Below are positions 33,533 through 45,173 of a stretch of DNA of 64,000 nucleotides, in pieces. Numbering within the stretch: the first letter of the stretch is position 1; the number at the start of each line of letters is the position of its first letter. The stretch lies in contig JAJEKV010000388.1 of assembly GCA_021234155.1 (NCBI GenBank), positions 179,800 to 243,799 on the forward strand, in the 5' to 3' direction. The notes under the pieces were generated by a model. It saw nothing but the letters and a program-made list of their open reading frames with translations, was not told the DNA's origin and did not search any database. Both the position numbers and the translations under genes were made by a program. The DNA comes from Isoetes taiwanensis (Eukaryota > Streptophyta > Lycopodiopsida > Isoetales > Isoetaceae).

Positions 33533-35151
33533 GTGTCATTTATGCCTTCCAACCTCGCTCTCTGCTCCAAGCCGATTTCCCCGATCCTTAGGGCGCTCAG
33601 ATCCGTCTGTCATCCCCGGCTCCTCGGTGCTCATGGCCACTTCTTCATTCAAGCGATGATGGTGCCGCCACACTCATGTGGCCAGTCGACATCGAATCTG
33701 TCTTCGGTGTCTCTTGAAGGGAACTTCGACATTGAGGCCACCATCAACGCCACTCCCTTCTACCGTAACATCATGTTCGAAGTTCCATGCCAAGATAGGA
33801 CCCTTTACGGTAGAACTCTCCCACCTTGCGTAGGGTATTTTGCACCTAACACCGCCCTCAAGTCAGCCCTGCAAGATATCCCAAATGTAGATAAGTACTT
33901 AGAGAATAAAGCGGTCCTTCCCAACTATATGTCCATCTCTCGTCAATGGGAGGAGGTACTTCTCCTATACAGCAGTTGTAGCCATCTTTCTATCTCTTGG
34001 GGTCAAACCCGGATAGGGGAACCCTCGGTCAGCCTTTAGAAGTTGAACCCATAGCCATGGCGCAAAGCGGAGGAGGGGAGCGGATGCGACTTCGAACTAA
34101 ACAAGAAGAAGAGGAGGAGGATGAATCTGAATCAGACCGGAAGACTTGGATCTAGAGCAGAGAGGCAAAAAAGCGAGAGCAGCCAGATCCAAAGCTTGAA
34201 GAGGGATGGCGACAAGACAAGAAGAGCCCCACCACTCGGGCAGGGCATTACAAGCTTGACAAGGTGTTCATAGCTTGGCCCGAGGCATACCCGACCCTTC
34301 CGACATCAAGAATCTTCCACGATTGTCGCCGGCAGAGGCCTTAGGGTGGATGAGATTTTTACACCTTCTGACAAAGAGGCCCGATCACCGGCGGCTTCAT
34401 CGATCGAGAAGCCCGGGACTTCCCTATCGATAAGAGAAGCCAAGACCTTCACCGGCGAGACATCATCGATATAGAGGCTTACGCGGGCATCGCATGAGAT
34501 GATGGCCTAAACGCGGAATTGCCCCTGAGGAGGAGTTCATGGCAATTCCCGGGAACAAATGGGCATCAAAGGCAAGTCCACATCAGCATTATTACCGAGC
34601 TCGCCAACACCCATCCCGGCAAAGCATGGAGGGATTATCAACCTAAGGAGGCTGGTGCACCAAGACTTCAGAGAGCTAGAGGAGATACCGTGGATGACTT
34701 CGGCGGGGAAGGCAATGGGCAAACTTCCTCGTCTGCCCAAGAAACAGGGGCATGATAAGGCGCCGATACTACACACCGTTTCTGGCCGGATCGAAGAAGA
34801 ATAGCGGTTATTCACCACCAATTTAGTAAAAGGGTGAAGAAGGGGTCTTTATGCTTATCGCCCTCTCGGGGTTTGGACACCATGCACGATTACCTCCAAA
34901 TATCGACCATGTTGTCCACGATCAAGAGAGCGATTGCATTGACCATCTTCGACCGCCATCCCTTATAGGGCAGGTGTGATTGGCAAAGGTGCGTATACAT
35001 CGGATAGGAGAATTCAAGACATGGAGGCGACTACTCAAGGAGGAACGTCAACAAATATCCTCGGGAACTTAACGGGATCATTAGAAGTGCGGCCCAAGTG
35101 AAGAAATTTTTGGAGGACCACCACGATTACCTCAAGAAGTTTGAAGAGTAA
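33533..35151 (+). pseudogene. ORF2, unrecognised accessory protein of element A
   Basis: This region encodes a protein I cannot assign. The first 168 codons are open and include FDIEATINATPFYRNIM and LPPCVGYFAPNTALKSALQD; both are mirrored in element B (59297-59680). Later blocks shared with B include an IKNLP stretch (about 34305) and ALSGFGHHARLPPNIDHVV (about 34862-34920). The last residues are a charged KKFEE before the stop at 35151. Frames shift repeatedly between blocks. It sits between leader repeats and gag, so it is neither gag nor pol. The region is about 540 codons long. I see no transmembrane, protease or RNA-binding motif, and no histone fold. Confidence 0.6.
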
Positions 35152-35275
35152 AAGTTTATTAATTTGCATGTAAAAGCTTATTATATATGAATATAATATA
35201 TATCTCTTTTGTATATAATTGCTCCCTCAAATTGTATAAACAAGTAAAACAACGTAACACACAAAACAAGAACTA

Positions 35276-36640
35276 ATGATGGAATGTACTCTAATGTGCA
35301 TGCGACTAGAGTACCTAGAAACCTTGATGAACACGGGTGCCGAGAACAAGGGCGTACCCCACCAAGGCGCTTCCGGTAGAAATTGCGCCGTAATTGATCG
35401 CGTAACAACGGAGGAGGAGCTATCCCAAATCAGGTCCGACATCCACGACATAAGGGCATTACTAGCGGGGGCAGAAGCAGTAGGGAGGACAGACTGCACG
35501 TCCCCTGCCGAAACGCCAAACCGGCTAACAAAGGCAAACGGCGAAGAGAAAGTATGAGAAGATCTCCTAGCTTCGGGATCCTCAAGCTCCAGCTGGATAC
35601 TTCGGCATCGGAAGAGTCTGGAAGAAGAGGCACGAGGTCCCCGCGGGGATCCAAACAAATATCGGAGGATCACGTCATTCGGACTTCTGAAAGAAAGTCG
35701 ACTACTTCTTAGTAATGTGTGGAAGGCCGAAAAGTTAGAGCGATTTTCGGGGAAAACAGATCCGGAATGGAAGCAGAGGCATGGCTGGATGAGATGAGTG
35801 AGCATGGCAACGCCTATAGCATGAAAGATAAAGACAAAGGCAAGGGTAGCAACAAAACCTCAAAGGGTGCAGCCAGATTTGGTGGAAGGGGTATGCAAGG
35901 CACATGGATGCGAAAGGTGGTTACAAGTTCGTAAAGTTCACCAAGGCATTCAAAAATCATTATGTACCGAGAGAACATAAGTGCAACATGATGCGGCCAG
36001 TTCTATAGGCTGCAACAAGGCAACAAATCAGTCCAGTAAAAATACGGGAGGAATTCATGAGACTAAGGCTTTATGTGCCAAAGTTGAGTGAAAAATCGCG
36101 TGTGGAAGGCTATATTGAAGGCTTGAGCGATGAGATCATAAGCTTGTAGGGGGCAAAACCGAAGTCTGTGTCGAGGCAGAAGCAAAAGGCCATAAGTTTG
36201 CAAGGAACAGTCCACAAGAGCGGGCTTCAAAGGCGGTGATATTTCGAGGATAAGGGGAAAACCGCGAGGGGCTATAGCTTAAAAGGGCGGCAAGCCGATT
36301 AGCTAGCAAGGCGCGATTACAATTCAAATTATGGGAAGCAAAGGCAACACAAGTAGTGGCAAGCGGGGAAAGAAAGCGGGTAAAGCTTCAAAGGGCAAGG
36401 GCCAAGTCTAACTACTCCCAAGCGATTGAGGCAATTCTGCCGATCCATTCCCAAGGAAAAGAAGCAGAATGTATAGAGAAGCGGTGTGTTTCGGATGCTT
36501 CCAGCCGGGCATAGGACCAACAAGCGCCCCGATTATGAATGCGGCATTGGCGAACTGGGATGGGAGACACCATCGGACGCAGACGATGACGCAGCTAACG
36601 GGATTACATCCATGGTGAGTGTCACATCTTTTGCAAAACT
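35276..36640 (+). pseudogene. Gag-like capsid/nucleocapsid protein, element A
   Basis: Gag packages the element's RNA into virus-like particles. The start MCMRLEY (35294) is mirrored by MCMQLEY in element B. After an acidic N-terminal part, the retrotransposon Gag core shows EAEAWLDEM (35770), then FKNHYVPRE and EEFMRLRLYVPKLSEKSRVEGY (about 35950-36115), the usual alpha-helical capsid pattern. A zinc-knuckle remnant CFGCFQPG followed out of frame by GHRTNKRPD lies at 36485-36530; the last Cys reads as Arg. The frame is broken at several places. Basic residues before the knuckle fit RNA binding. The family call is secure, the exact protein is not. Confidence 0.75.
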
Positions 36641-37100
36641 ATTGATACAGGAATGCAAAAAAGTCGGTATAAAGTGATCTCAATGGCCGAAAAGCCCAAG
36701 AGAAATCCTTTATAGTATTGATAGACTCGAAGCGGTCATAATTTTGCATCCCCTAGGATGGTAAGCATGTTGAAGCTAAAAGCCGTTAAAGTCCAAGCCC
36801 GAGCCGGTGGTGTTAGCCAATGGAGCAATTAGGCATACAATGGGGAAGAGAATAAACTTCAATGTAGACTTGCTGTGTGTTAATGTTGCGTTGGGAGCGA
36901 AGTCATGAATATAGGCAAGTATGATCTCATTATTGGAATGGAATATCTTGGACCAGCCAGAGCAATCATGATTGTGGGAAACGTAAGGTGACCTTAACAA
37001 CGCCAGAGGGCAAAGTCATCGAAATCCACAGTAAAAAGTAACCCCAATCATGCAATGCATGAGTAGCTTAAAAATTGCTTAAGTGCATAAGAAAGTGCCA
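36600..37100 (+). pseudogene. Retropepsin-like aspartic protease region, element A
   Basis: The protease cuts the Gag-Pol precursor. Similarity to the intact version in element B is seen at PLKSKPEPVVLANGAIRHT (about 36779-36835), GKRINFNVDL and TPIMQCMSS (near 37040-37068). The active-site LIDTGS block is frameshifted (about 36715-36735: TATTGATAGACTCGAAGCGG), so no functional enzyme can be read from this copy. Confidence 0.65.
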
Positions 37101-37319
37101 TGTGGCCTATCTCCTTAAGCTTGAGCTCCAAGATCAGGAGCCGGAGAGAAATAAAGAGATCAAAGAATCTAGCAAGCTTCAGGCCAATAGCAAAGTTGAT
37201 CGAGGAATTTCACGACTTGTTCCACGATGAGATTACAGCTTCAGCCTATAGAGGAGTCGAGTGTGAAATAGCACTTGAACACGGGGACGAAGCCTACAAG
37301 CAAGGCACCTTATAGGATG

Positions 37320-38800
37320 TCAACCGAGGAGTTGACAGAGTTAAAGAAGCAGGTTGCAAGAATTGCTAGACCTAGGGTTCATAAGACCTAGTGTCTCCCC
37401 GTTGGACTCCCCTATTCTCTTTGTGAAGAAGAAGGATGGTAGCCTTAGGATGTGCATTGATTACCGCCCAGTTAAATAAGCACACCATCAAAAAATAAGT
37501 ATGCCTTGCCTAGGTCGGATGACTTAATGGACCCGGCCAGCGGGAGCAAAGATCTTCTCCAAAATAGATCTGGTCGAGGATATCACCAGATTAGGATCAA
37601 GGAGGAAGACATTCATAAGACAAAGGCGTTCAGGGACAAGATATGGGCACTATGAGTTCTGATTATGCCCTTTGGATTGTCTAATGCACCAGCAACATTC
37701 ATGAGATTAATGAGCGGCGTCTTCCGCGAATTTCCTGGATTCTTTCATCATAGTCTTCTTCGACGATATCTTGGTTTTACAAAAGTCGTAAAGGAGCACG
37801 CCCAACACTTGAGGAAGGTGCTTGAAAAGTTAAGAAGGCATCAACTCTTTGCGGTTGTCGAAGTGCCTCGCGAACGGAAAGAGTGGAGTACTTGGGGCAC
37901 GTGATCACGCGGAGAAGGCATTTCCACGCACCGCGAAGATAGAAGCCGTGGATCGGCTGGCGGCACCAAAGAATACGCATGAAGTCGAAGCTTCCTAGGG
38001 CTAGCGAGGCTATTATAGAAGATTTGTCAAGAATTTTGCCAAGGTAGCGCCATTAACGGATCTCACAAAAGGTGGGAAGATAAAAGATTGGGCAGCCCAT
38101 TGGCAAAACAAGGCCCGTGAAAAGCATTTGAGACGCTTAAAGGAAGCTTTGACGACGAATGGCCAAAGATTGGTCTTGCCGGATCCCGACCAAAGATAAG
38201 CTTGTAGCAACGGATGCTAGTAGGGATAGCGACAAATCCTCATCGCAGAGGAGGAAAGAGTAGTAGCCTATGATTCCAAGAAGTTGAGCGACGCCAGAAG
38301 CGGCTACCCAACGCATGATCGGGAGCCCCCGGCTATAGTAAGGGCTTTAAGAATTTGGAGGCATTATTTATTGGGAAGAAAATTCCGGTTAGACACAGAT
38401 CATCAAAGCCTCCAATATATATTTACGCCGGCCGCTCCTTAATTTGAGGCAAAGGAGATGGATGGAATTCTTGGAAGAATATGACTTTGAGATAAGTTAT
38501 AAGCCAGGGAAGCTCAATGTGGTTGCGGACGCCTTTCCAGGAAGCCCTTGGCAACCAGAATTCATTGTAACGCCATATCAACACTTGTAAGTGACTTTGG
38601 CAAGAAGATTGAGGAAGTATTGCCGACGGACCTCGACTTCAAGGAAGTTTGGGTGAGCCTTTCCAAAGAGGCCGGGACCGACAAGGAAAGGGAGATGTTC
38701 AGCACTATAAGAAGGAAGGGAACTTGCTATATTATAAAACAAATTGTGTGTACCAAAATCTTCGCAAGTTAGAAAGCTTATTTTGAATGATACACACAAT
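37320..38800 (+). pseudogene. Reverse transcriptase and RNase H, element A
   Basis: RT copies the element RNA into DNA and RNase H removes the RNA strand. Visible blocks in order: [19 protein letters not shown] (37416-37472, fingers), MPFGLSNAPATFMRLM (37665), FFDDILVL (37751, the catalytic palm box, FFDD in place of YVDD), RKFRLDTDHQSLQYIF (about 38375-38422, RNase H). About ten frame changes separate them. At 38318-38337 the conserved RNase H QELLA block reads as codons CGG-GAG-CCC-CCG-GCT, a pattern of CAG/CTG to CGG/CCG changes. The same domains are mostly open in element B. Confidence 0.85.
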
Positions 38801-39715
38801 AGTCCCATAGCGGTGGCATGCGGGGTTCATGAAGACATATTTCAAGATTAGAAGCAGTTATTATTGGCCCGGCATGAAGAAGGAAATAGCAAGATATATT
38901 AGGGAGTGCCGGATATGCCGGCCAGACAAAAGCGGAACAACTCCGGATTCCAGTGCCTTGGAACCATTGCCCGTGCCAAATGCTAAGTGGGAGGTGATAA
39001 GTATGGATTTTATTTACAGGACTCCCAAGACGGCAAAAGGGCAAAGATGCCTTGATGGTGGTAGTAGATAAGTTGTCAAAGATGGCACACTTTGTGCCGT
39101 GCAGGACAACAGATACGGCATTAGACACAGCCAACCTATTTGTTAAGGAGATTTTTAGGCTCCATGGCATGCCAAGGGAGATAATCTCGGATAGAGACTC
39201 CAAGTTTATGAGTGCCTTTTGGCAGGACCTATTCACCACCATCCAGACGAAGCTTTCGATGAGCACGGCATATCATCCCCAAACAGATGGTCAGACGGAG
39301 AGGACCAACAGGATCATCGAAGATATGTTAAGAAGCTATGTATGGAACAAGCAATCCAAGTGGGATGATTTCATCTACCTAGTAGAGTTTGCCTACAACA
39401 GCACCAAGCAGGAGTCATCGCAGATGAGTCCTTTTATGATTAATTACGGGTACAACCCTGTGTCCAAGGTGGAAGTCTCCCAGCAGATGCTTTCGGAAAT
39501 GCAAGACTTGGTGGAGGAAGTGAGAGGATATCTCCTTGCAGCAAGAAGCAGGCAGAAAAGCATCGCCGACAAGCATAGGACGGTAAGAGAATTTGAAGTG
39601 GGAGACAAAGTGTGGTTGAAGATCAAAGTCAAGCAGGCCAAGCTCCGCATCGGCAATTGCAAGAAGCTTGCTCCAAGATGGGCTGGACCCTTGAGGAATA
39701 GAGAAGAGTAGGTAA
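38800..39715 (+). CDS. Integrase (zinc-binding and DDE core), element A
   Basis: Integrase inserts the cDNA into the genome. MKTYFKIRSSYYWPGMKKE and ECRICRPDK (38829-38930) are the end of the HHCC zinc-binding domain; the final CxxC is kept. SMDFIY carries the first catalytic Asp and SDRDSKFMSAFWQD (about 39187-39228) the second. The YHPQTDGQTERTNRIIEDML block (about 39271-39330) holds the catalytic Glu. The region 39052-39711 is open for 219 codons; one frameshift near 39040-39055 separates the first Asp from the rest, and another at about 39700 separates it from the chromodomain. It is the best-preserved part of element A. Confidence 0.85.
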
Positions 39716-39728
39716 CCAATCCTACAAG

Positions 39729-40097
39729 TTGGACTTGCCAGCACATCTCAAGATACATAAGGTTTTCCACGTAAGTTTGCTAAAGAGGCACACCCCAAAC
39801 CCCGAGGAAATATTGGAGACAAATGAGTTTTTAGAAATGACGGACGAGCATATTGAAATCGTTCCGGAAGTCCTTCTTAATAGATCTTATAAGAAGACAA
39901 GAAGGTCAAAATTCCTCCAATACCTTGTGAAGTGGAAGCACTTACCAGTGGAAGACGCTACGTGGGTACTTGAGTCAGATCTTAAGAAACAGTACCCCGA
40001 CTTTATGGAGCAAAGCAAGGGTCAGCTCGTCACCGAAGTAGTCGACATCAGCAACCAAGAAATCGGCTCAGGCATGTCGATTTGGGTTTGCATTTAA
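39729..40097 (+). CDS. Integrase C-terminus with chromodomain, element A
   Basis: The frame starts inside the integrase C-terminal domain (KVFHVSLLKRHTPNPEE) and ends in a chromodomain: RSKFLQYLVKWKHLPVED, then ATWVLESDLKKQYPDFM. The aromatic and YLVKW/W positions that form the methyl-lysine cage region are partly kept. In chromoviruses this domain guides integration to particular chromatin. The frame stops at 40097. The presence of both a chromodomain and an H3-like ORF in one element is notable. Confidence 0.85.
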   Translation: MDLPAHLKIHKVFHVSLLKRHTPNPEEILETNEFLEMTDEHIEIVPEVLLNRSYKKTRRSKFLQYLVKWKHLPVEDATWVLESDLKKQYPDFMEQSKGQLVTEVVDISNQEIGSGMSIWVCI

Positions 40098-40099
40098 GC

Positions 40100-40923
40100 A
40101 TGTGTAGCTAAGGCTAATCTACGCATGCAGCCTATGCTAGGCATGGGTTGCATGCGTTGTTACCGATGATGAGACCACTACGGTGCTCTCTAGGGCGTGG
40201 TGTAATGTCAATGTAGGCATGACCGCGTTTCCGCTTGTTTGAGTGGAAGGTAGATTAGAAGTCTACTTCTGTCCCACTAAGGCGACGACGGAGAGAAAGG
40301 AGGTCATTGAGAGATGCATTGATAGGAAAAGCACCTTTAGCCCCATATATGCTTTGATAGGGAGGAATCTATCCTTCACTTCCCCCATATCACTGGGAAG
40401 GATATCCTCCACATTGGGCAACTAGAGGTGTAGGCATGAGCGGCATATAGGCATATAGGCGCTATCTTTTCGGCCAGGATGGGAGAAACATAATCTTCCT
40501 ATGCCGAAGAGATATGCCTTGCATCCATGTAATTGTAATTAATGGGTGGTTCCCTTACAACCAACCCTTATAATAATAATTAAATATATACTAACGTAGC
40601 GTACATCCCGCGGGCAACTAGAAGGACCGAGCGGCAGGAGGGTAGCTACAAGAACTCACAACGCATAATTTTGCCATAATGTGTTGTGAGGAGGCGACGG
40701 GAAGTTTTTCTTAGTTAAAACCTTAAAGCTATAATTGACGTTAATAGTCGATAATGAAGTAGAGGACGGAAGAGCCTCTCACCATAGTACAATTACAGTA
40801 AACTATAAATATTACTTGAGGTGATTAATATAATATGGATATGTAAGTGTATCGTAATTGCAGGATATCACGGTACCCAAGGTGGGGAGGCGGCGTGATC
40901 TTTGATGGGGACAACATCAAGTC
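40100..40923 (+). other. 3' untranslated region of element A
   Basis: No coding frame of note. Part of it (AATTGTAATTAATGGGTGGTT at about 40530 onward) matches the same place in element B (53331-53365 on the minus strand), confirming a conserved 3' non-coding region. A first purine tract AAGGTGGGGAGG lies at 40879-40890. Confidence 0.7.
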
Positions 40924-40936
40924 AAGGTGGGGAGAA
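40924..40936 (+). other. Polypurine tract of element A
   Basis: AAGGTGGGGAGAA lies directly before the TGTGACG start of the 3' LTR and would prime second-strand synthesis. A near copy lies about 45 bp upstream. Confidence 0.85.
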
Positions 40937-42524
40937 TGTGACGTTCCAAAGATAATATACGCCCTATCGTATATTATATTGCCCATCCTGCGTACATGTC
41001 ACAAGTGACATGTACTTGAGAGTAGGACAACGTTGCACCTAGGAGCTAAAAGGTTGCACCTAGGGGGCAACCTTGGATGTTGGGTATGTAATTAAACATA
41101 CACAACAAAAGTTCCTTGTTCATCCATTTCCAAATGGCTTAAAGCCATTTGCCCATGTGGGATGCCCCTAACCTAGATAGGGTCTATATAAGGGCTAAAA
41201 CCCTAGACCCTAGCTCTCCTTTCACCTTGCCAATTAGGGTTTTCTAGAGCTTCCTTTCCTCTTTTCGCAATTAGGGCTTTCTGGGCCAGTCCGGCCAAGG
41301 TAAGGCTCGAAATCGCATTGCAGACTCGAAAAGTCGGATTTACACAACGGGTTTGAGTAGCATACCGTCTTCGCAAGATCGGGAGCATGGACGCCTTCCA
41401 AGGATCAGGAGCAAGCCAAGGAGCGTGTATCTAGTTGTTCGTTGTGCAAAACCGTCTTTAGGCATGGCAATATGCGGGTTAGTATGTTAGATCATCTCGG
41501 AAGCCTTGTAGATCCCTAGATCGAGACTCTAACGAATGAACCTAACATTGGATGTTAAGTAGGTAGATTGATATGATTCTCTATCTCTGTTACGTGATAT
41601 TGTATGTATTCTACTCTGGATCTCCTTGTTGTGGGAAGGGGGTAGAGACCTAAAGGTCGTGTAGAAGATGCTCCTAGCATAGCACCTTAGTTCCCACATA
41701 AATGCGCCCGGTACGTGAGCCCACCCGGGTGTGGGTGAAGGGGCAAGGGGTTGATAAGGAGGAACTTGTCTCATCAAAGGTTGACCCCTCTCGGTAGTAA
41801 AGCCTATCTGGGGTCTTTGCTGGCTAGGCTTGATAGCTTGTCCTTTGCGTGTGGGCAAGGTATGAGCTTCGACACTTCGTGGGGTGGTGGATATGACCTT
41901 CCGGTGAGTTCAAGTAGAACACGGGCAAAGTGGCCCTCTAGCCGCCGGCGAAGAGCATGGATACCTCCGGAGGAGAGGCAGCTCTCTTCGCCTCAGGGGG
42001 GCTGGGAGATGCAACCCAGCAGTAGTAGCCCCCTCGGCTACTCACCCGGCAAAGCTACGGCCCAGCCCCCAACACTTTTCAGCCTATTCTGCAAAGTGTG
42101 CACGGGAGGGGCGGATGGAGTGGACTACCCTAAGCCATGTTCTATGCCGCCCAAATCCATTGCCATGAATTGCATGCGCAATGAACTCTGGAGGCCCTAG
42201 CCGGTCATCCCCTTGAGTCGAGGCAGGGGTAGGACCTTCCCTTTGTATTATTGCTATGAAGGTATTGCTGATTCTGTGATGTTGCTATTGTTACGGTGAT
42301 TATGTTGTATATTATTAGTTGTGCTCACGTTTGTTTGTTACGCTTCCGCAGATAGGTCGATCCGATGGAAGACGGATGAATGACACATCCACTCTTCCCT
42401 CGCTGGCTCTGCCCCCATGGGAGTGGAGTCAGGTGGATGGCCCCCGCCGGTATTTGCCGGGGGAATGCTCCTCTCCGAAGTAACGATGGCGAGGGCATCA
42501 TTATAAGGAGTAGGGGACGTCACA
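40937..42524 (+). repeat. 3' LTR of element A
   Basis: 1588 bp from TGTGACG to CGTCACA, followed at once by the target duplication TATAG. It aligns end to end with the 5' LTR, keeps the TATA/telo-box promoter at about 41183-41215, and differs by many single-base indels and CTG/CCG-type changes. Confidence 0.92.
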
Positions 42525-42529
42525 TATAG

Positions 42530-45060
42530 ACACATGGGATCGTTTGAAGCTGCCAAGTCAGTAAACGTGGCAAGTTCACCTCCACACGCCATATCCAAGC
42601 TTAAAACTCCGCCTCCTTAAGTGGAAGCTTCTAAAATGCAATTTGCCATGACGCATTCCAATCTTCTTCTTAAGAAAATAGAGAGTTTCACTGTCTTCTT
42701 GATCGGTGAATCTTCTCTTGTGGTCGCCTTTGTATGAAAGAAAATGATCACAGGGTACATTAGGAGGTTTGTGAAGCTGAATGGAGACCTGCCACAAAGA
42801 AATATGGCATTAGACAGTCTGATACCATATTCCAACAGCCAAACGAAATTGAACATCAATATTACCAGCCTGCTTTAGCAGCTGTTGCATTGGTTTAAGA
42901 TATTTCTGCATCAAGAGAAAGTAGAGATATATAAAGGGAAGCCAGATCAAATTCAAAGATTTATGGGCCTGATCATTCTACTTATTGTTCTTTTGCTAAT
43001 TCGGAGAGCTTGAATATGCCTGGTGTCAAACTACATTCCTAACGGCATATAGCAGCATTGAGAATATATAAATAGGCCAGTGCATCCATGGGCAGATTGG
43101 TGAAGTGTGGTCTTTACAGTGACATTAAGGAAGATATAAATAGTCAAATGTGAGATCTTGATTGCCAACATATTATCTGGTATGTGCTTGTCATCACCAA
43201 TACATGAATCCATAGTGGAAAATACTTGAGCAAGATGCTAATTGCTCAGGCCCATACGTGGGCTCGGGATTGGGGCAGATTGGTTGACTTCCCTAAAAGT
43301 AGATGCAACCTACTTTTCGGCCTTGCGATTTTTAGCTCCTTGTGGCCCACGATTAATGAGCCTTCAAAACATAATGCGGATCTTCCTTAGATACAAAGGA
43401 AGAGGAGCACCTAATGAAGAGGTATCATAATTAAATGGGCTCCGTGCCATGCAGACCGGTGTGGTATGCATTATACGCATAGAAAAGCAAGAAATAGAAG
43501 GAACAGGGCACTTGATTGATTGAAGCAAAGTTTAAGTTAGATGGGTTTCAACTTTACTTTAGGCAACAATCTACAGTTTATATTGCATGTGAAAGAAAGA
43601 TAAGCAACAATATGCAAAAGAGAAAAAACCATGCAAAAGCCCCAGTGAGGCGGTTAATGAGAAACCTCAAGTAGGAGGAGACATACCTCCACTTATTGGC
43701 GGCATGTGAAAAGGGTTTCGACCTCTCCTCCACATCTCATAGATAACCAAGGGCATTTAACCAATCGATCATGAATATCTTAGTAGGAATGGCATCCTGA
43801 AAAGTACTCCATAGGTATCAGTGTTGCTTCCACATATAAATTAAAACATTTTCAATTTAAATATTTGAGCCCGCAAAAATGAGCCATTTATACAACGCAC
43901 TATAGATAATTAGCAAAACAGTTTGTGCTTGCCAGCAAGCTATCAGCATCTGAGAACTCTCATATTTCACCTTAGAAGCATGTGTTTGGAAGGCAAGATC
44001 TAAACAAACTCACCAAGTCTAGCAAAAGACACAAAGACATGTAAGCATTTTACAACTTTTTTAAACAAAGTACGCCATCCTGTGAAAAAGTTATGCAGCC
44101 TTACAATGCAATATACACATTACGATGCTAGCATGGGCGATGGGCAATGAATGCCACCAGGAAAATGCGTGTCACCAGGTATTTTTGATCTTTCTGGTTA
44201 TCTTCTTGGTAACTTAGCTTGTAAACGGTTTTTATGGGCACAAGCTAGAAAGGTAGAAAGATGAATTAGCATTCATACTTATTGTATCTTTGACGGAGGC
44301 ATAGTACGTGTTTCGATCAAATTGGATTCTTAGGTATAAAATATATATATATATGCCGGAGAACCGCAAAGCGATGCAGTATTATTTGTACACTATCTGA
44401 GGAATATCATAGGAATAAGTAAGCAAAGCACGGCGATTGCCATGCTGAGGCCTCCCATCTAACAAAAACAATAAAATTTGGATATGCACGGCGAGATACT
44501 AACAGAAATAATAGGAAATAGGTGGAGATACGAGTTCATCTGTAACAGAAAACATAGGTAGATTAGACACCACAATGAATTGGCGAATTGGTAACACGGA
44601 ACAACAAAACATCGCTGGGGGGGGAAGGTGCACAAGAAAGAGCAAAAGATGAAACGAGCGATCCAGATACAGACAGAAGTGGGAAGGATTTGAAATAACG
44701 AAATTGGAGACCATCGAAGAAAAATTCCCGTTACAGAGACGCGTGGCGGTAGGGTAGAGCATCCACGACGACGGGGCGTAACCATGTGGACAAACATGAG
44801 AGTGGCTAATTGGAGAACGTTAATTTCAGCATTAAATAGATGAAGGGTACGATAATTAAAGAGGGGGCAAAAGAGATAGCCGTTAAGGACTATACTTACA
44901 AGCCTACGAAAAAGGCAGGGTACGATCTGGCACAAAATATCGGCAGAGAATACGTCGCATTAACTACACCGAATACGAATAAATGATGGCGGCCTTCGGA
45001 CATGACAGGATAGAGACAAGACGTAACAAATGAAACGCGGGAAAAATGGAAGGAAACCCT
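42530..45060. other. Intergenic DNA right of element A, no gene seen
   Basis: Short frames without recognisable domains. It includes one copy (43024-43236) of a segment repeated at 52072-52280. A G-rich run near 44618 and an AT dinucleotide run near 44340 are the only other local features. Confidence 0.35.
43024..43236. repeat. Segment repeated on the far side of a LINE, copy 1
   Basis: GTCAAACTACATTCCT at 43024 begins about 210 bp that match 52072-52280 in direct orientation, including CCAGTGCATCCATGGGC-like and TGTGAGATCTTGATTG-like blocks. The two copies bracket the large LINE at 45-52 kb. Confidence 0.7.
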
Positions 45061-45173
45061 AAAACCGCTCAACATATAAATAGCCGAGTACCTTCTGTCT
45101 TTCTAGGGTTCCAACCCGGTTCAAGAAGAAGAACTGGAAGGAGACGAGATTCCATAAAAAGTGAGACCGAATA

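Larger units (their letters stand above)
29259..42524 (+). mobile_element. Complete Ty3/gypsy chromovirus-like retrotransposon (element A)
   Basis: Both LTR outer ends carry the inverted repeat TGTGACG...CGTCACA, and the element is flanked by a 5-bp target duplication TATAG (29254-29258 and 42525-42529). A primer-binding site resembling initiator tRNA-Met lies just after the 5' LTR and a polypurine tract just before the 3' LTR. The order is: leader repeats, histone H3-like ORF, leader repeats, ORF2, gag, protease, RT/RNase H, integrase, chromodomain. Total length is 13.27 kb, long for the group because of about 4.5 kb of extra leader and accessory coding sequence. Most frames are broken, and many breaks fall at CAG/CTG sites. 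Confidence 0.93.

Noticed and set aside
33533-35151. Second core histone (H4, H2A or H2B) in ORF2
   Set aside because: After finding H3 I looked for histone-fold helices in both copies. The conserved blocks do not match any core histone.
29259-42524. CpG deamination as cause of element A damage
   Set aside because: At conserved protein sites the changes run from CAG/CTG to CGG/CCG, creating CpG. Deamination would do the reverse and would not give the frequent indels.
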